Part shown: piece after piece, positions 32,801-43,408 of the stretch | Numbering within the stretch: the first letter of the stretch is position 1 | How the letters are laid out: the number at the start of each line of letters is the position of its first letter | NCBI GenBank assembly: GCA_942159475.1 | Contig: OW804095.1 | Coordinates: 67,360,773 to 67,424,772, forward strand | Direction: 5' to 3' | Origin: Sthenelais limicola | Taxonomy: Eukaryota > Annelida > Polychaeta > Phyllodocida > Sigalionidae | Length of the DNA stretch: 64,000 nucleotides | Notes under the pieces: model-generated | The model's input: only the letters and a program-made list of their open reading frames with translations | The model's database searches: none | What the model was told of the DNA's origin: nothing | Position numbers and translations under genes: made by a program

Positions 32801-35800
32801 TAGGTGAGAACCTAAGAAACAAATAGAACACATGTGAGGGTGGGAAAGGAGCTGGACTACTTATACTTACTGAACCGTCATCTTTTGGGTCGCCAGATCC
32901 CTTATCGTAATTCTCAAGGAAAACGGTGATGCTCCCATTCCTCCAAGCATTGGACACTGGTTTTGTAGCAGGTTCACTTGGAACATATTTGGTCCCGGGT
33001 CCAAACTTGGCATGCAAACGCTTCTTATAATCTTCGTTATTAAACCCTGTTCAAATGAATTTTTCATGAAATCATAAATATATACAGGCTTCATGCTCCT
33101 TTGTCCACTTATCAAGAATTTCAGAAGTTATTCATAATGTTAATTCAAAAGGAAGAGTAATTCGTTATTGTGTGTCCAGGCATAAGAATATTAAACTAGA
33201 CATGCCTATTCTGAAGGATCAAGCCACGTATCTTAATGTCCTTACCTTTCGATTCTGTGAGAGACTCCAGAATAACAAACTGTTGGTCTCCATAACAACT
33301 ATTGAGCCCAGTTGGTATGCGATAGAAGGGACAGTGACTCTCAGGAAGAAATTCGGGGTCGGGGCGTCCGCCCACTACAGAATCTAGCTTTGTCACATCA
33401 TAAATCCAATGGATAGGAAGAGCTGCAGATGAGAATGCCAAAATTGATTATTTCAAAAGGCGAACATGATTGTTAAGACGTCTGGTATCCACAATTCTGA
33501 TGATAGCCATATTAAAACGAGATGAATTCAAATGATTGAATTAGTTAAATCAAATGAATTGATGTAAGAAATGAAAGGGATTCGCCATGGGGATTGGAAA
33601 AAATATGGTAAGACAGTTATTTTGAACTTTCTCTCCCTCGGCATCTCTAGGTAAAATTAACCATCCATACAATGTATGCATTCATCGTCGAATCTTTAAT
33701 GTGGGAAGGAATGAGTTACAGGGAACGGTTCAGTAAGTACAGAGAAATTGTTATTTCTCTGGTAAGTATAATAACCATTCTCCCTATGCGCACTGCGAAT
33801 CTGCTTGACAACATTTTAGGCCTACAGGTATGTAAACTGTATTTCTTAGTGCGACCAGCAAAGAAAAAGCAGTCCACTCACTAGTCAAGCATCAAGTGAG
33901 TGACCTTTGAATTATTTGATATGGGCATCATTTACTTCACATTTCTAACGGTATAAGCATAAATGTATATCTCACATTGCACTACATATACTTGCAATAT
34001 TAACAATTATAACAAATAAATATTATATTTGTCAATTAATTCAATAATTGTCAATACTTAAGCCAACCAGATATTTTATTTAGTATATATGTAATAAGAT
34101 ATTTCCCCATTTGTCTTAATTAACAGTGCACCTGAACAGACAACAAACATACAGTCAAACAGCAATACTAGCATTTAGCTTGTTTGCGATTCTATTTTAA
34201 GGTATCCCCGAAGCTCATACCCTATAATATTATAGGCAACAGAAAGTTTTGTCTGAAGTGTAGCTTCTTTATACATATATAGCTCAAACTCTCCCCAAGG
34301 TTTGATAACAAGAAATGAACGTCTAAATTGAAATTGAAATTAGCTGACGAAATAAGCTCAGAAATAAATGAAAAAAGAACTATTCACTAACTATAATAAG
34401 TTATCATTTTGAAATACGTACAGTCCATGATTTTCCCCCAATCTGATAGTCGTATGAAAGTTCCCCCTATTATGGTACTGTATGCAAGGGCTGCCTGAAC
34501 AGTGGTGGAGATTCGTGCAAATAAATACCGGTATACGCCATTCTTCAGAGTACAGATTCATGCAGTACATTCAACTTTGAGACAGCAAAAGAAGTATTGT
34601 AACAAAAGAACATGCCACTTAATAGGTAAGCTATCTGATGCTCTTCACTTCTGTAATTCTCACACAATGAGTCCGGTCTATAAGCATAAACACATCTATA
34701 AGAACCGTGATTCGCATATCAATCTACCCAGAGTATTTTGCTTTGACTTAGGATAGGCAATATCAGTACAATCACTTAGGATCAAAGGTAAACGTACACA
34801 TAATGAGGTATACATATAGTGGCAATGCACTAAACAACTGGATTCCTCAATGGCAGACTATCTGGGTAAAAAGGCCCCACATACACTCTAGTTCGGCGTT
34901 TCATCAAATCATATCTGAAGACATCCCATCATGCATTATTTTAAATCTTTTATTCTAAAGAATTTGTATCAGTATTAATTACTGAATCTAATGGAAAGAT
35001 GTTTTTTACTTGATGTCAGATACAAAATATTTTGGAATGGGATCGCAAAGGATTCAAGTATGTACATGTATACTCTCCTTACAAATAATATTCGTAGCTG
35101 CAACTTAGTAGTAGTATCAATTATAATTTCATTTTTACATAACAACGTTATATTCCCTAGACTAGGCGACCCAATGCGGACCGTAGGGCCGGAGGACCAA
35201 CCCATAACAACAAATGACGGGTCCCCTTTCTTCCACCTAGTGCTCTTTACTGGTATGGGGAAAAGAATGAGATTCAACTAACTCAGTAATTCCTCCTGTG
35301 GACCTCCCTAGTAACTTTGTGCAGGCACTCACAACAACCTAAAGAAGCTTTGAGTTTACAGGGATTATCATGTAAATTGTCTACAGACATCTGTACAATA
35401 ATCTTGTTATTATTTCGTTATTAGTTTTGTGAGCCTCCCCCTCTATATGATACACAGGACCCACCAAGGAATCAAGCTTTGACAGCGTATAGCCGTGAAG
35501 TCCTCACGGCTATGCGCTATACTACAAACAAACTACCAAACAGTACTGTGGCCCAAATGTTGAAGCTTGGTCAAACACTGCAAGCTAACTCTGCAAGCTA
35601 ACACTGCAAGCTAACTCTGCAAGCTAACTCTGCACAGTCTAGGGTGGATCCGAGGACCAAGATAACATCTCAAATCCCCCCTGCGATTTTGCTTGGCGAT
35701 TTCCCTGTAACAGCTATTAGGGTCTACCACATTTGGGTAGCATTTCAGTGAATGGGGCTCTTGAAGTTTCACTCTACTTACTGGGTTAATAAATTGGTAA

Positions 35801-38800
35801 GAGAAACTGCCTTATATCAATTCAATGTGAACAGATGTTCTTGATATTGACATTCATAATGATTCATAATAATTCATGAATCCTATTTGAAGTTTTACAT
35901 CAATACCAACACATTCTGAGACAGGATTTATTCAAATTCAATGTTGCCTGTCTAGTCCCTCATAGAGAGCCTCATGCTCCACACATCTGTTTGTGGTTAA
36001 GACCGGGCGACGGGACCAGTCCCCTGTTACCGCAGACTCATGTACCAACAAAATTTTGTCATCGAAAATCTGATCCACCCTAGAGTGTGCAAGCTAACTT
36101 ATACCTTACATTAGCAAAAATCTCTCTCCATCTCCCTAAATCCCTTTTTAAAGTTTAACTATTGATCATTTAAACATTCCACTAGATATATTTATACCTG
36201 CTGTTAAACACGGTATATTAGTCATCATGTAGTGTTACTATATTATTTCAATTAAGTTCAAACAGTCAAACAATTAAAATTAAAGTTAAACAGTTAAAGT
36301 TCTTTATACATTGCCTTGATATCAATTTTCTAGTATTAAGTACAGAAGTTACTTTTTATAGGAAAGTATTTAACATCCATCATACCATTTTAAACAAAAT
36401 AATACCATATATATATTTGGAATTTTTGGTGCAAATAAAAGTAGAAACAAGAACAACAAGTGTGGTGAGGGGGGTGGGGGGTGGGGGGGATGGGACAGAT
36501 AAGCCACAGCTATATAAACAATGACAGCCTAGGAAGGATAGAAGTAAGAACAGACATCTCACTGGTGCCGTACGCTTTTCTAGACTAGGCGACCCAATGC
36601 GGACCGTAGGGCCGGAGGACCAACCCATAACAACAAATGACGGGTCTCCTTTCTTCCACCTAGTGCTCTTTACTGGTATACGGAAAAGAATGAGATTCAA
36701 CTAACTCGGAAATTCCTCCTGTGGACCTCCCTTGTAACTTTGTGCAGGCACTCACAACAACCTAAAGAAGCTTTGAGTTTACAGGGATTATCATGTAAAT
36801 TGTCTGCAGACATCTGTACAATAATCTTGTTATTATTTTGTTATTATGTTGTCAGCCTCACTGACTCTGGAAGCTAACACTGCAAGCTAACTCTGCAAGC
36901 TAACTCTGCAAGCTAACCACCAATGAATCAAGCTTTGACAGCGCAGAGCTGTGACGTCCTAACGGCTATGCGCGAAAGTAGTAATAAATAAAAGACAAGG
37001 CATTCCGCGGCTATGCGCGAAAGTCTGGTGAGGGGGGAGGGGCAGGGGGGATGAGACAGATAAGCCACAGCTATATAAACAATGACAGCCTAGGAAGCAT
37101 AAAAGTTAGAACACACATCTCACTGGTGCCATACGCTTTTCTAGACGAACGGATGCCAAACGCTTATTTCAATAAGCGGATGCTATTCACCGAAACATTA
37201 CGAACGCATCGCCATAACTGTAGAGCGAATATCAGAGTGGGACTCATGGGTCTTAAAAAGGTTTCTCGCACTCATTTTCCTACAAACGTATCCATCCAGG
37301 CACATCAATAGCCAGCAAAATAACAAAGCTATACTTGAGTTAAGTCAGTTTAACCGAAATGCACACAAGTAAATGACAATCTTCATTGAAGTTACGTTAA
37401 CCTTACCGGCAATGGGGATTCGACATCGGCCGATCGACCGACCGTGAAAGTTGGGCCACATGACTGAAATGCATGGGAAATGATACGTATGGCTTCTCAT
37501 AGTGTATTGAGCAAGGTCAAGGCTGCGCGCACAGCCTCTCAGCCAATGATGATGCTTGCAAGCTGTCACGTGATCAGGACACTAGGAATTAGGTCGTAAT
37601 GGATTTCAAAACAAACGTAGAGAATCTAGGATTATCACATGGATGTATTGCTGTCATATTCAAGGTAGAAACTCCGGGATTATTCCATTAAAAAGCTAAC
37701 GAAATATAGATTCTTCTGCTATAATATAAATGTCTGCAGACGATCTAGAAGATCGGCTGCAGACCTCGTCAAGCAAAACACCTGACAACCATTGCCTGTG
37801 TGTATAGGCTATAGCCAGCCGGGTGCCCGACTCAGCTGTTCATTGCAAACGTTACGATTCCTAGAGGAGGATGGCGATCCTTTATTATTAAATATAAAAA
37901 CAATATTAGCCGTTCAGATCTTTTGAAATATAACCAATTTCCTTCCCCCGAAATAAATATAGCCTATAGTATAGGCCTTCCTTGCTGCGTTAACTTTCCT
38001 GGATATTTCGATGTGTTAGAATTAGTGACAAATAGTATGAGGAATCACAACCGGAATCACAATGGCTGGGGCAGATTTTGAGAATGCCAGGGTCTATCAT
38101 CACCAGAACAGCCCTTAGATGGACGCCACAGGGCAAAAGACCCAGAGGAAGACTAAAGAAACGCATGCAGAAGAACAGTAGGGAAAGAGCTGAGAGAGAG
38201 CTATTATAGAGAGATGGAGAGGTGAGGCTGACAGTCTCTTGCGGAGATAATTATATGCTCCACTTGAGATATATGCTCCCCTTGGAACAAACAAAAGAGC
38301 AAAAGAATGAGTACCGGTGTGGCAGAATTTGTGAAATACACAACTTTGAACAAGTAGTTTTTCTTCGCATTTTATTCAACACATTTTTCATACTCCTAAA
38401 CATAAGCCCTTGTCCTAAAAGAACACAAATTGGGTCCCACTTCATCACACATTCCTCTCTACTTAAAACCACACATTATTCAACACATCCCTCTCTACCT
38501 AAAGCCACACATCATTTACCATTAACAACACAACTCGCACCAAAACAGGAATCATTCACCCGAAACCGGGAATGATACAGCAGAACAACTGGGCCACTCC
38601 TACTAGCTGGTATCAAATGCACTCCATTTGTATTTTATATATGGTACAGGTGAAAGTTGAGTCAACGAAGCTGGACCAGGGTTGGACAACCCCATATCAG
38701 TTCAGATTCATTCAATTGTTGATAATATTCTTTTCTTTTATTTAGGTTATCTAGGTTTAAGGTCTATCTTAACCCTTTCATTACAGTGCCACCTATGTTG

Positions 38801-39968
38801 CGTTATCCTTCACGACCAGGAGCGGAAAAAAGAAAAACAGACAATGACGCCCTCTAGCTTGTGTAATATGCATAGCCAAAGCGTAGCGATTTACGCCGGC
38901 TAGAACGACCGTGATCGCCGGCTAGAATTGTCCCAAATATCAACATATAAATGTGATCACTGATACAAATGATAAGATCAAGCTGATTCCAATGATGGTA
39001 AATATTACATGCAATATGTACCGTACTTTTATATTTGTTATGCATAAAAATAGTTCAATATATAATGGTCAGAGTCACATTTATTTCAAAGCTGACCCCC
39101 TCAGAATCTGTGCAAAAATAGATGGCCCCCTGAACCACCACCCACCCACCCCCACACACAAGTGGTTAAGTATGAGCAGTCCTTTTACTTAGATGTTGAG
39201 TGGCGCAAGGCACAAGGCACAAGGATGCGTGACCGGACTCAAATTGTTGAATTTGTCCATATATATATAGGCCTAATATAATATTATGTATGTATAAGGT
39301 ATGTGCGTGCTAAGAGTGTAACAACTGACTAAATGACAGGTACACCCTAATGCGACGCCTGTATATATGCCCATTAGTGAATAGATAAGACTCACTTGAT
39401 GTTGTAATGCATGGGGAAATTATGTACCAGGAGCCAGTCAGTATAGGGCAATGGACCCCCCCCCCCCCCCGCCCCCGTCCTCAGGAGACATAAACATACG
39501 TAGGCCTAATCACCATGTTTGCTTGAAATGGTAAGTGCTGATGACAAAATCAGAAAAAAGAGATAGGCTATATCATATACATGTATTGTAGTATTTAGTT
39601 CTATTTGCTTGAAGAATGGACAAGTGGCTGTGTGAGGCTGAGGTTTGTGGGAATTATCGCTCATCTGCCACAATGTTTCCCAAATCCCCAGACAACCGGC
39701 CTTTTAGTCCCTTACTGCCTTAGTCCGTACCACGAACCCACATTGTGGGTCGGTGACGGGCCAGTGAAGGGACTAACCGGCCCTGAAACCCATGTGTCAG
39801 TCCAATAAGTGTTTGACATTCAGTGTATAGCCTACCCTGCAAAATGACATGTCAAGCAAGTAGACTAAACAGAATCTCAGAATTAAATGACAACTAACCT
39901 CCAGCATCGGCAACTAAACCTCCCACCACTGCAGCTACAGCCCTACGCGCTACTAGTTCAGCCGCCAT
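29644..39968 (-). CDS. Crystallin-J1-like ADP-ribosylglycohydrolase family protein, six exons, 320 aa
   Basis: Exons 39968-39899, 33422-33246, 33046-32871, 32529-32400, 32166-32002 and 29888-29644; every junction is GT-AG, phases agree and the total is 963 nt. The length fits the ~320-aa J1 crystallin/DraG family, metal-dependent hydrolases that remove ADP-ribose, from which jellyfish J1 lens crystallins derive. The N-terminal block GGLVADAGALPIHW corresponds to the family's GxxxGDAxGxP motif, and the C-terminal AGGDNCGRLGFIGAAMAA to the Mg-binding GGD block. Where active enzymes have TDDT, this protein has YGDQ (SCYGDQQFVILESL), as in J1 crystallins, so enzymatic activity is uncertain. No signal peptide; cytosolic. 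Intron 1 (6.5 kb) and intron 5 (2.1 kb) hold repeats. It is the one convincing host gene here, and intact. Confidence 0.88.
30018..30890. mobile_element. MITE-like element studded with CCGATT/AATCGG
   Basis: Imperfect terminal inverted repeats (CCCACCCACACAGGGCCGATTT on the left, cut here to its key words CCACACA and CCGATTTGAA; CTTCAAATCGGGTATGTGTG on the right). About 17 copies of the hexamer CCGATT or AATCGG lie in the two ends, with a perfect 30-bp palindrome at 30582-30611 centred on TTATAA. The middle (about 30,200-30,540) lacks the hexamers and looks like a nested repeat, part of which is shared with 47,770-47,960. Lies in intron 5 of the crystallin-like gene. Confidence 0.6.
30205..30560. 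repeat. Repeat shared with about 47,770-47,960 and with the copy-B family
   Basis: GGAATATTTTCAC and TTTATTTATTTCTAATTCAA recur in diverged form at 47,790-47,920. The end (GAAGTTATAGCCTTTCAAAA) matches the left subterminal region of the 42.26-kb element and, inverted, of copy B. Confidence 0.5.
32002..32166 (-). CDS. Crystallin-like exon 5
   Basis: 165 nt, phase 1 at both ends, between acceptor GCTACAG and donor GTTAGTATT. Encodes AQVLEHYILHG and an amphipathic helical region. Confidence 0.85.
32400..32529 (-). CDS. Crystallin-like exon 4
   Basis: 130 nt between acceptor GATCTCAG and donor GTAAGACA. Encodes VAPIVALYAGRPEML and QANDNAVNAAVA, typical of the helical core of the ADP-ribosylglycohydrolase fold. 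Confidence 0.85.
32871..33046 (-). CDS. Crystallin-like exon 3
   Basis: 176 nt between acceptor TTTGAACAG and donor GTAAGTATAAG. Encodes NEDYKKRLHAKFGPG and a charged loop. Confidence 0.85.
33246..33422 (-). CDS. Crystallin-like exon 2
   Basis: 177 nt between acceptor CATCTGCAG and donor GTAAGGAC. Encodes LPIHWIYD and NSCYGDQQFVILESL, the latter at the place of the catalytic TDDT motif of active family members. Confidence 0.85.
35155..37146 (+). repeat. Cluster of duplicated blocks with a 12-16-bp minisatellite
   Basis: Three blocks occur twice: GACTAGGCGACCCAATGCGG onward at 35,158 and 36,581 (about 250 bp); AAGCCACAGCTATATAAACA with its flanks at 36,500 and 37,060 (about 120 bp); and ATCAAGCTTTGACAGCG with GGCTATGCGC at 35,472 and 36,927. 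Tandem GCAAGCTAACTCT units lie at about 35,577-35,632 and 36,867-36,917. The pattern suggests unequal exchange within a repeat. Confidence 0.7.
38063..38209 (+). pseudogene. Fragment of a LINE reverse-transcriptase C-terminus
   Basis: 48 codons ending in TAG read LRMPGSIITRTALRWTPQGK followed by RPRGRLKKRMQ. The pattern R(T/S)LRW.P.GKR.RGRPK is the hallmark C-terminal segment of many RTE/CR1-type LINE polyproteins. Nothing of the catalytic domain is left. Confidence 0.75.
39899..39968 (-). CDS. Crystallin-like exon 1 with start codon
   Basis: 70 nt; MAAELVARRAVAAVVGG then LVADAG, donor GTTAGTTG. It joins exon 2 in phase to complete the family's first motif, which confirms that this distant exon belongs to the gene. 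Confidence 0.82.
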
Positions 39969-40105
39969 CGTCGATGTTCGCCTCGGGATGAATGAATGAA
40001 TGCCGCCGACGGTTGTCAGTCACTGAGTCACTGAACGCTGGTTAGCTAGCAGAGGTGAGCTAACATACCGTGTGTAGTGTAGGATGAACTAGCATCCGGA
40101 ACCAA
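39969..40105 (-). promoter_or_regulatory. Presumed promoter of the crystallin-like gene
   Basis: Directly upstream of the start codon. It contains an AP-1-type TGAGTCA (40024-40030) and an ETS-type CATCCGGAAC (40093-40102); no TATA box. Site function is a guess from motifs. Confidence 0.3.
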
Positions 40106-41825
40106 CATAATTATTATTATAGGTCATAGCACCAAATCATGCATGCACATGAACTTTATAGGTCTACGTTGTGAATTTTCATAATTTGAACGCGATATGT
40201 TGTATCTTAATATGTAACCTGCTCTGCGAAAAGGGGTCTTATGTGATTAGATATGAAATGTAAAATGTGTTTTAGGACATAATGCTGCAAAAATTATGTT
40301 GATACGAAAAACAGAAGCCGAGATATGAAGTTCTGAAATATGATGTGTTGAAATGGGGTATAGCCAAAACTGCTGTATGGTTTTTACTTGCCAAACTTTA
40401 GTTAAACCCTTATATGATTTCAAAATGCGCAAAATGATTTCAAAATGCGCATCATTTTCAATAAATTGAATAATATATTGCCATTTTTCTGAAAATTTAA
40501 GTAATTTAAATCTGCAGTATCTTAATCATCAGAAAATTCTCTTTTGACTTTATTTAAATTTGAAACAATTTGATGGTATATTTATTATAGGTTTCCATGG
40601 AAACCAGAATCCTGTTAAATGTCATTATTGATGATTTGGACGTTCCATTGAATTCATGGTTACCATGGCAAATTTTCTCCAAAGTTTTCCGCCACACTAT
40701 AATCTGTGAAAAATTTCATTTTCAATGGTTTTTTGAGTAAATTTTGTCTTTTTAACAGTTTTCCTGTTAAATAATGCCCCTAGGCCAGGGCTATCAAAGT
40801 AGCAACCTTTAAGACCCATAATCGCAGAGCATATGCACCTGTGTGAGGTAACGATATAGGTTATATGACTAAATAATGAATAAATGATGAGAGATACGAT
40901 CGTAGTTGGTAGCCGTACCTAACCTCTATTACATGACATGAATAATTCCTAAACATATTTATTTCATCATAATTAATAATTATGACACCTTATTACGTCA
41001 TATTACATATCATTAAACACAGGAAATGACACCAGGAAATTGATCCAGGTGAAACCACGGGAAATAATACATCACGCGGGAGGAGTAGAGGTACGTGTGT
41101 GGGTGTGTGTGGCGGGAGTGTATGCGTGGGTGTGTGTGGGGGTATATCCTTATAGCGCAGAATGGAGGCACGGTAATTGATCCGTAGGCCTACACTATTT
41201 CAAAATTTAGTCCAGTGATAATGATATGTCCCTATTCAACGAACGTAATTTTTTGACAACCAGGCATATATATAATTTATGTGTATCCTATCAGATAGGA
41301 GATGAAGAACAAATTCTCAGACAGGAATTAAGGGATGGGAGATTTAAAAGGGGTCTAGGGTGCCATATTTTTAATTCTTTTCCTTTTAGTGGCATGTTCA
41401 ATTCCCTACATGAAAGGGAGACATGAAACATGAAAGGCTATATGCCCACACCCTCCTGTCCACCCTCCAACCCAAGAATTTAGAATTTTCGTTTTCTCCA
41501 TACCTCCTGCCTGCACGCAGACCAAGGGTTAACTGATTGATTAAGGTCTGTGATGCGAACTATACAAAAACAGCGATGATCTCATGAAATGTGTGCAAGT
41601 CATGTGTACATTTTGCAAGTCATAGCTAGTCATGTAACTACCGCATTCCCGATTGAGTGGATTCATGTGTTGCGTAATGTAATAGCACCCTATAGCTAGT
41701 CGGGTAGGTACATTCACGGGTGGGACTACATTATAGGTATAGCTGTAAAACGGGACAACATGTATGTACTTGGGACAGTTTCGGGGTTTACCCCCATTTA
41801 GATTCAATTGTCCCAGGTAACAAAT
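40106..41825. other. No gene recognised
   Basis: AT-rich intergenic DNA with a short duplicated word (ATGATTTCAAAATGCGC near 40,420-40,450) and a GT-rich stretch near 41,090-41,145. I see nothing else. Confidence 0.5.
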
Positions 41826-41826
41826 T

Positions 41827-42097
41827 GACGTTAACTTAACGGCAATTTACGTCAAAATATACGTAAATGGTTTACGTTAATATGTCTACGTGAATGTGTG
41901 GACTCAATTTTGCTGAAAATTAACGTCAATATCAACGTGAAACTTAACATACGTAAGGTTGACGTTATTATTGACGTTAATATCAGCGTTAAGATTAACA
42001 TAAATTTTAACGTTTAGACTAATAAAGTTAATTGTTAAGGTTAAATTATGCACTTGAATGCTCTTCAACGTTAACATTTTGTTTAGGTATCAACGTT
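41827..42097. repeat. Cluster of ACGT-centred words
   Basis: About 13 ACGT tetramers in 270 bp, mostly as AACGTTA, GACGTTA, TACGTAA or AACGTCA, in both orientations. They are not a simple tandem repeat. Probably the body of an unrecognised repeat. Confidence 0.45.
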
Positions 42098-42258
42098 AAC
42101 TTAATGCCGAATAATTCATGTCATTTAATCTCTACATCTGGCTCTATTGCCCCTCTCTGGTTGCAGGTTGCAAGATCCTAGCAGTCAAATGAGCCTTATT
42201 CTGACCATGTTCTGACCACCAAGACTAAAGATTCTTAAAAGTTGTTCAAATATATATA

Positions 42259-42770
42259 TGTGACCAGCCAACCAGAAAGGGGACTCCAGGGCCAAATTTT
42301 CGAATTTAGGTCTATTATAGATTCTGAATCTGCGTGTCCTCCATGGTCAATAACCCCCAAAAATTGTTGAATATTCCCAGAATTTGCCGAGATATGGGCT
42401 TTTTTGTAAAGTTCTGTCCTGAAAATATTTGTACTATAGGCCTATACATGTTCAATGACCTGAATAAAATATTTCTAATGTCAGTTTTCAGTAGATGATC
42501 TCAAATTGGTTGGGGGAGTGACTCATTTTCCTGTGACACATCACAAAAAATAAATATTAAAACAAAAATTGTTAATGATGGGGATGTGAAAGAATTTTGT
42601 TGATACTCCAAAAATTAGTGAAGTTACAGACTTTCAAAATTACCTGCATCTCAGAATTACTAATATAAACATTTGTGACAGTGACGTCATGAATATGATG
42701 CGACTCCTAGCAGGAATCCCAAGGAACTATAACTCCCGTGGGAAGGCACCTTTCTGCTTGTTGGGCCACA
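42259..42770 (-). mobile_element. 512-bp nonautonomous relative of copy B
   Basis: The left part (TGTGACCAGCCAACCAGAAA, GTGACTCATTTTCCTGTGAC) is the reverse complement of copy B's right end. The right part (TGATGCGACTCCTAGCAGGA, CCGTGGGAAGGCACCTTTCT) is the reverse complement of its left end. The interior gene is absent. It lies between TATATA runs, so a TA-containing target-site duplication is possible but not provable. Presumably mobilised in trans by the protein of a copy-B-type element. Confidence 0.8.
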
Positions 42771-43012
42771 TATATATGGTCAGTTCTCACGAAGTGAGCA
42801 CACAGGCTATTTTGAATCCCACATGGAAACCAGTTTATTGTATATGAATAAATGTTACACTAAACAACATATACTTTTATACAGTTAAAATACAAAATGG
42901 CTGCCCTATGGGCTGAAAACCTCCTAAATTACACCCTTTTCTAAAGAGAAAAAACAAATTTTGTCAGATAGAGTTTACTCAGTATTGTACAAGTGGAGTG
43001 GAGATCTAATGA

Positions 43013-43408
43013 AATCTGTTCTCGACCCTGACAAGAGGGGAGAGCTCCGCAAAGCGACCGGGTTGGAACGAGCTCCTGATCGAGTATAGGAGGCTCGTGG
43101 CTGCTGGTAGAGATGTGATGTCACTGGAGAAGGGCAAGGTCGTGGCAGGTCAAGAGCTCGCTGAGTCGTTAGAGAAAACACTTCTCTGGAAAGTTAATCT
43201 CGCGAACAGGCGTGGCCGACCACCTAAGCACAAGAAGGGGTGTACTGGGGTGACCGTGCTCCCTCCAGAGCGACCAACCTCTCTACCGAAAAAGCAGGAC
43301 AAGGGAAGGAAACCCTTGGTGCCTAAGGCAGACAAGCCCGATAAGCTTGTACGACGGGGTTCGGAACGGTGGATCGTCAGACCGCTAAACCTCTTTTTGG
43401 AGGTATAG
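43013..43408 (+). pseudogene. Basic open frame at the start of the LTR element
   Basis: 131 codons between stops, rich in Lys/Arg (NRRGRPPKHKKG resembles an AT-hook: GRPPK). It overlaps the start of the next frame, and a frame change near 43,370-43,400 could join them. Family not recognised. Confidence 0.4.

Larger units (their letters stand above)
33423..39898 (-). other. Intron 1 of the crystallin-like gene
   Basis: 6.5 kb without a host coding exon. It contains duplicated repeat blocks (35.1-37.15 kb), a LINE fragment (38.06 kb), a diverged copy of the 1.26-kb repeat (about 37.67 kb) and a 15-nt C run (39456-39470). 33.45-34.98 kb is plain AT-rich DNA. Confidence 0.7.

Noticed and set aside
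42771..43012. 5' LTR of the 43-45.7 kb element
   Set aside because: This AT-rich stretch shows no similarity to the 3' LTR and no TG...CA ends, so the element appears 5'-truncated.
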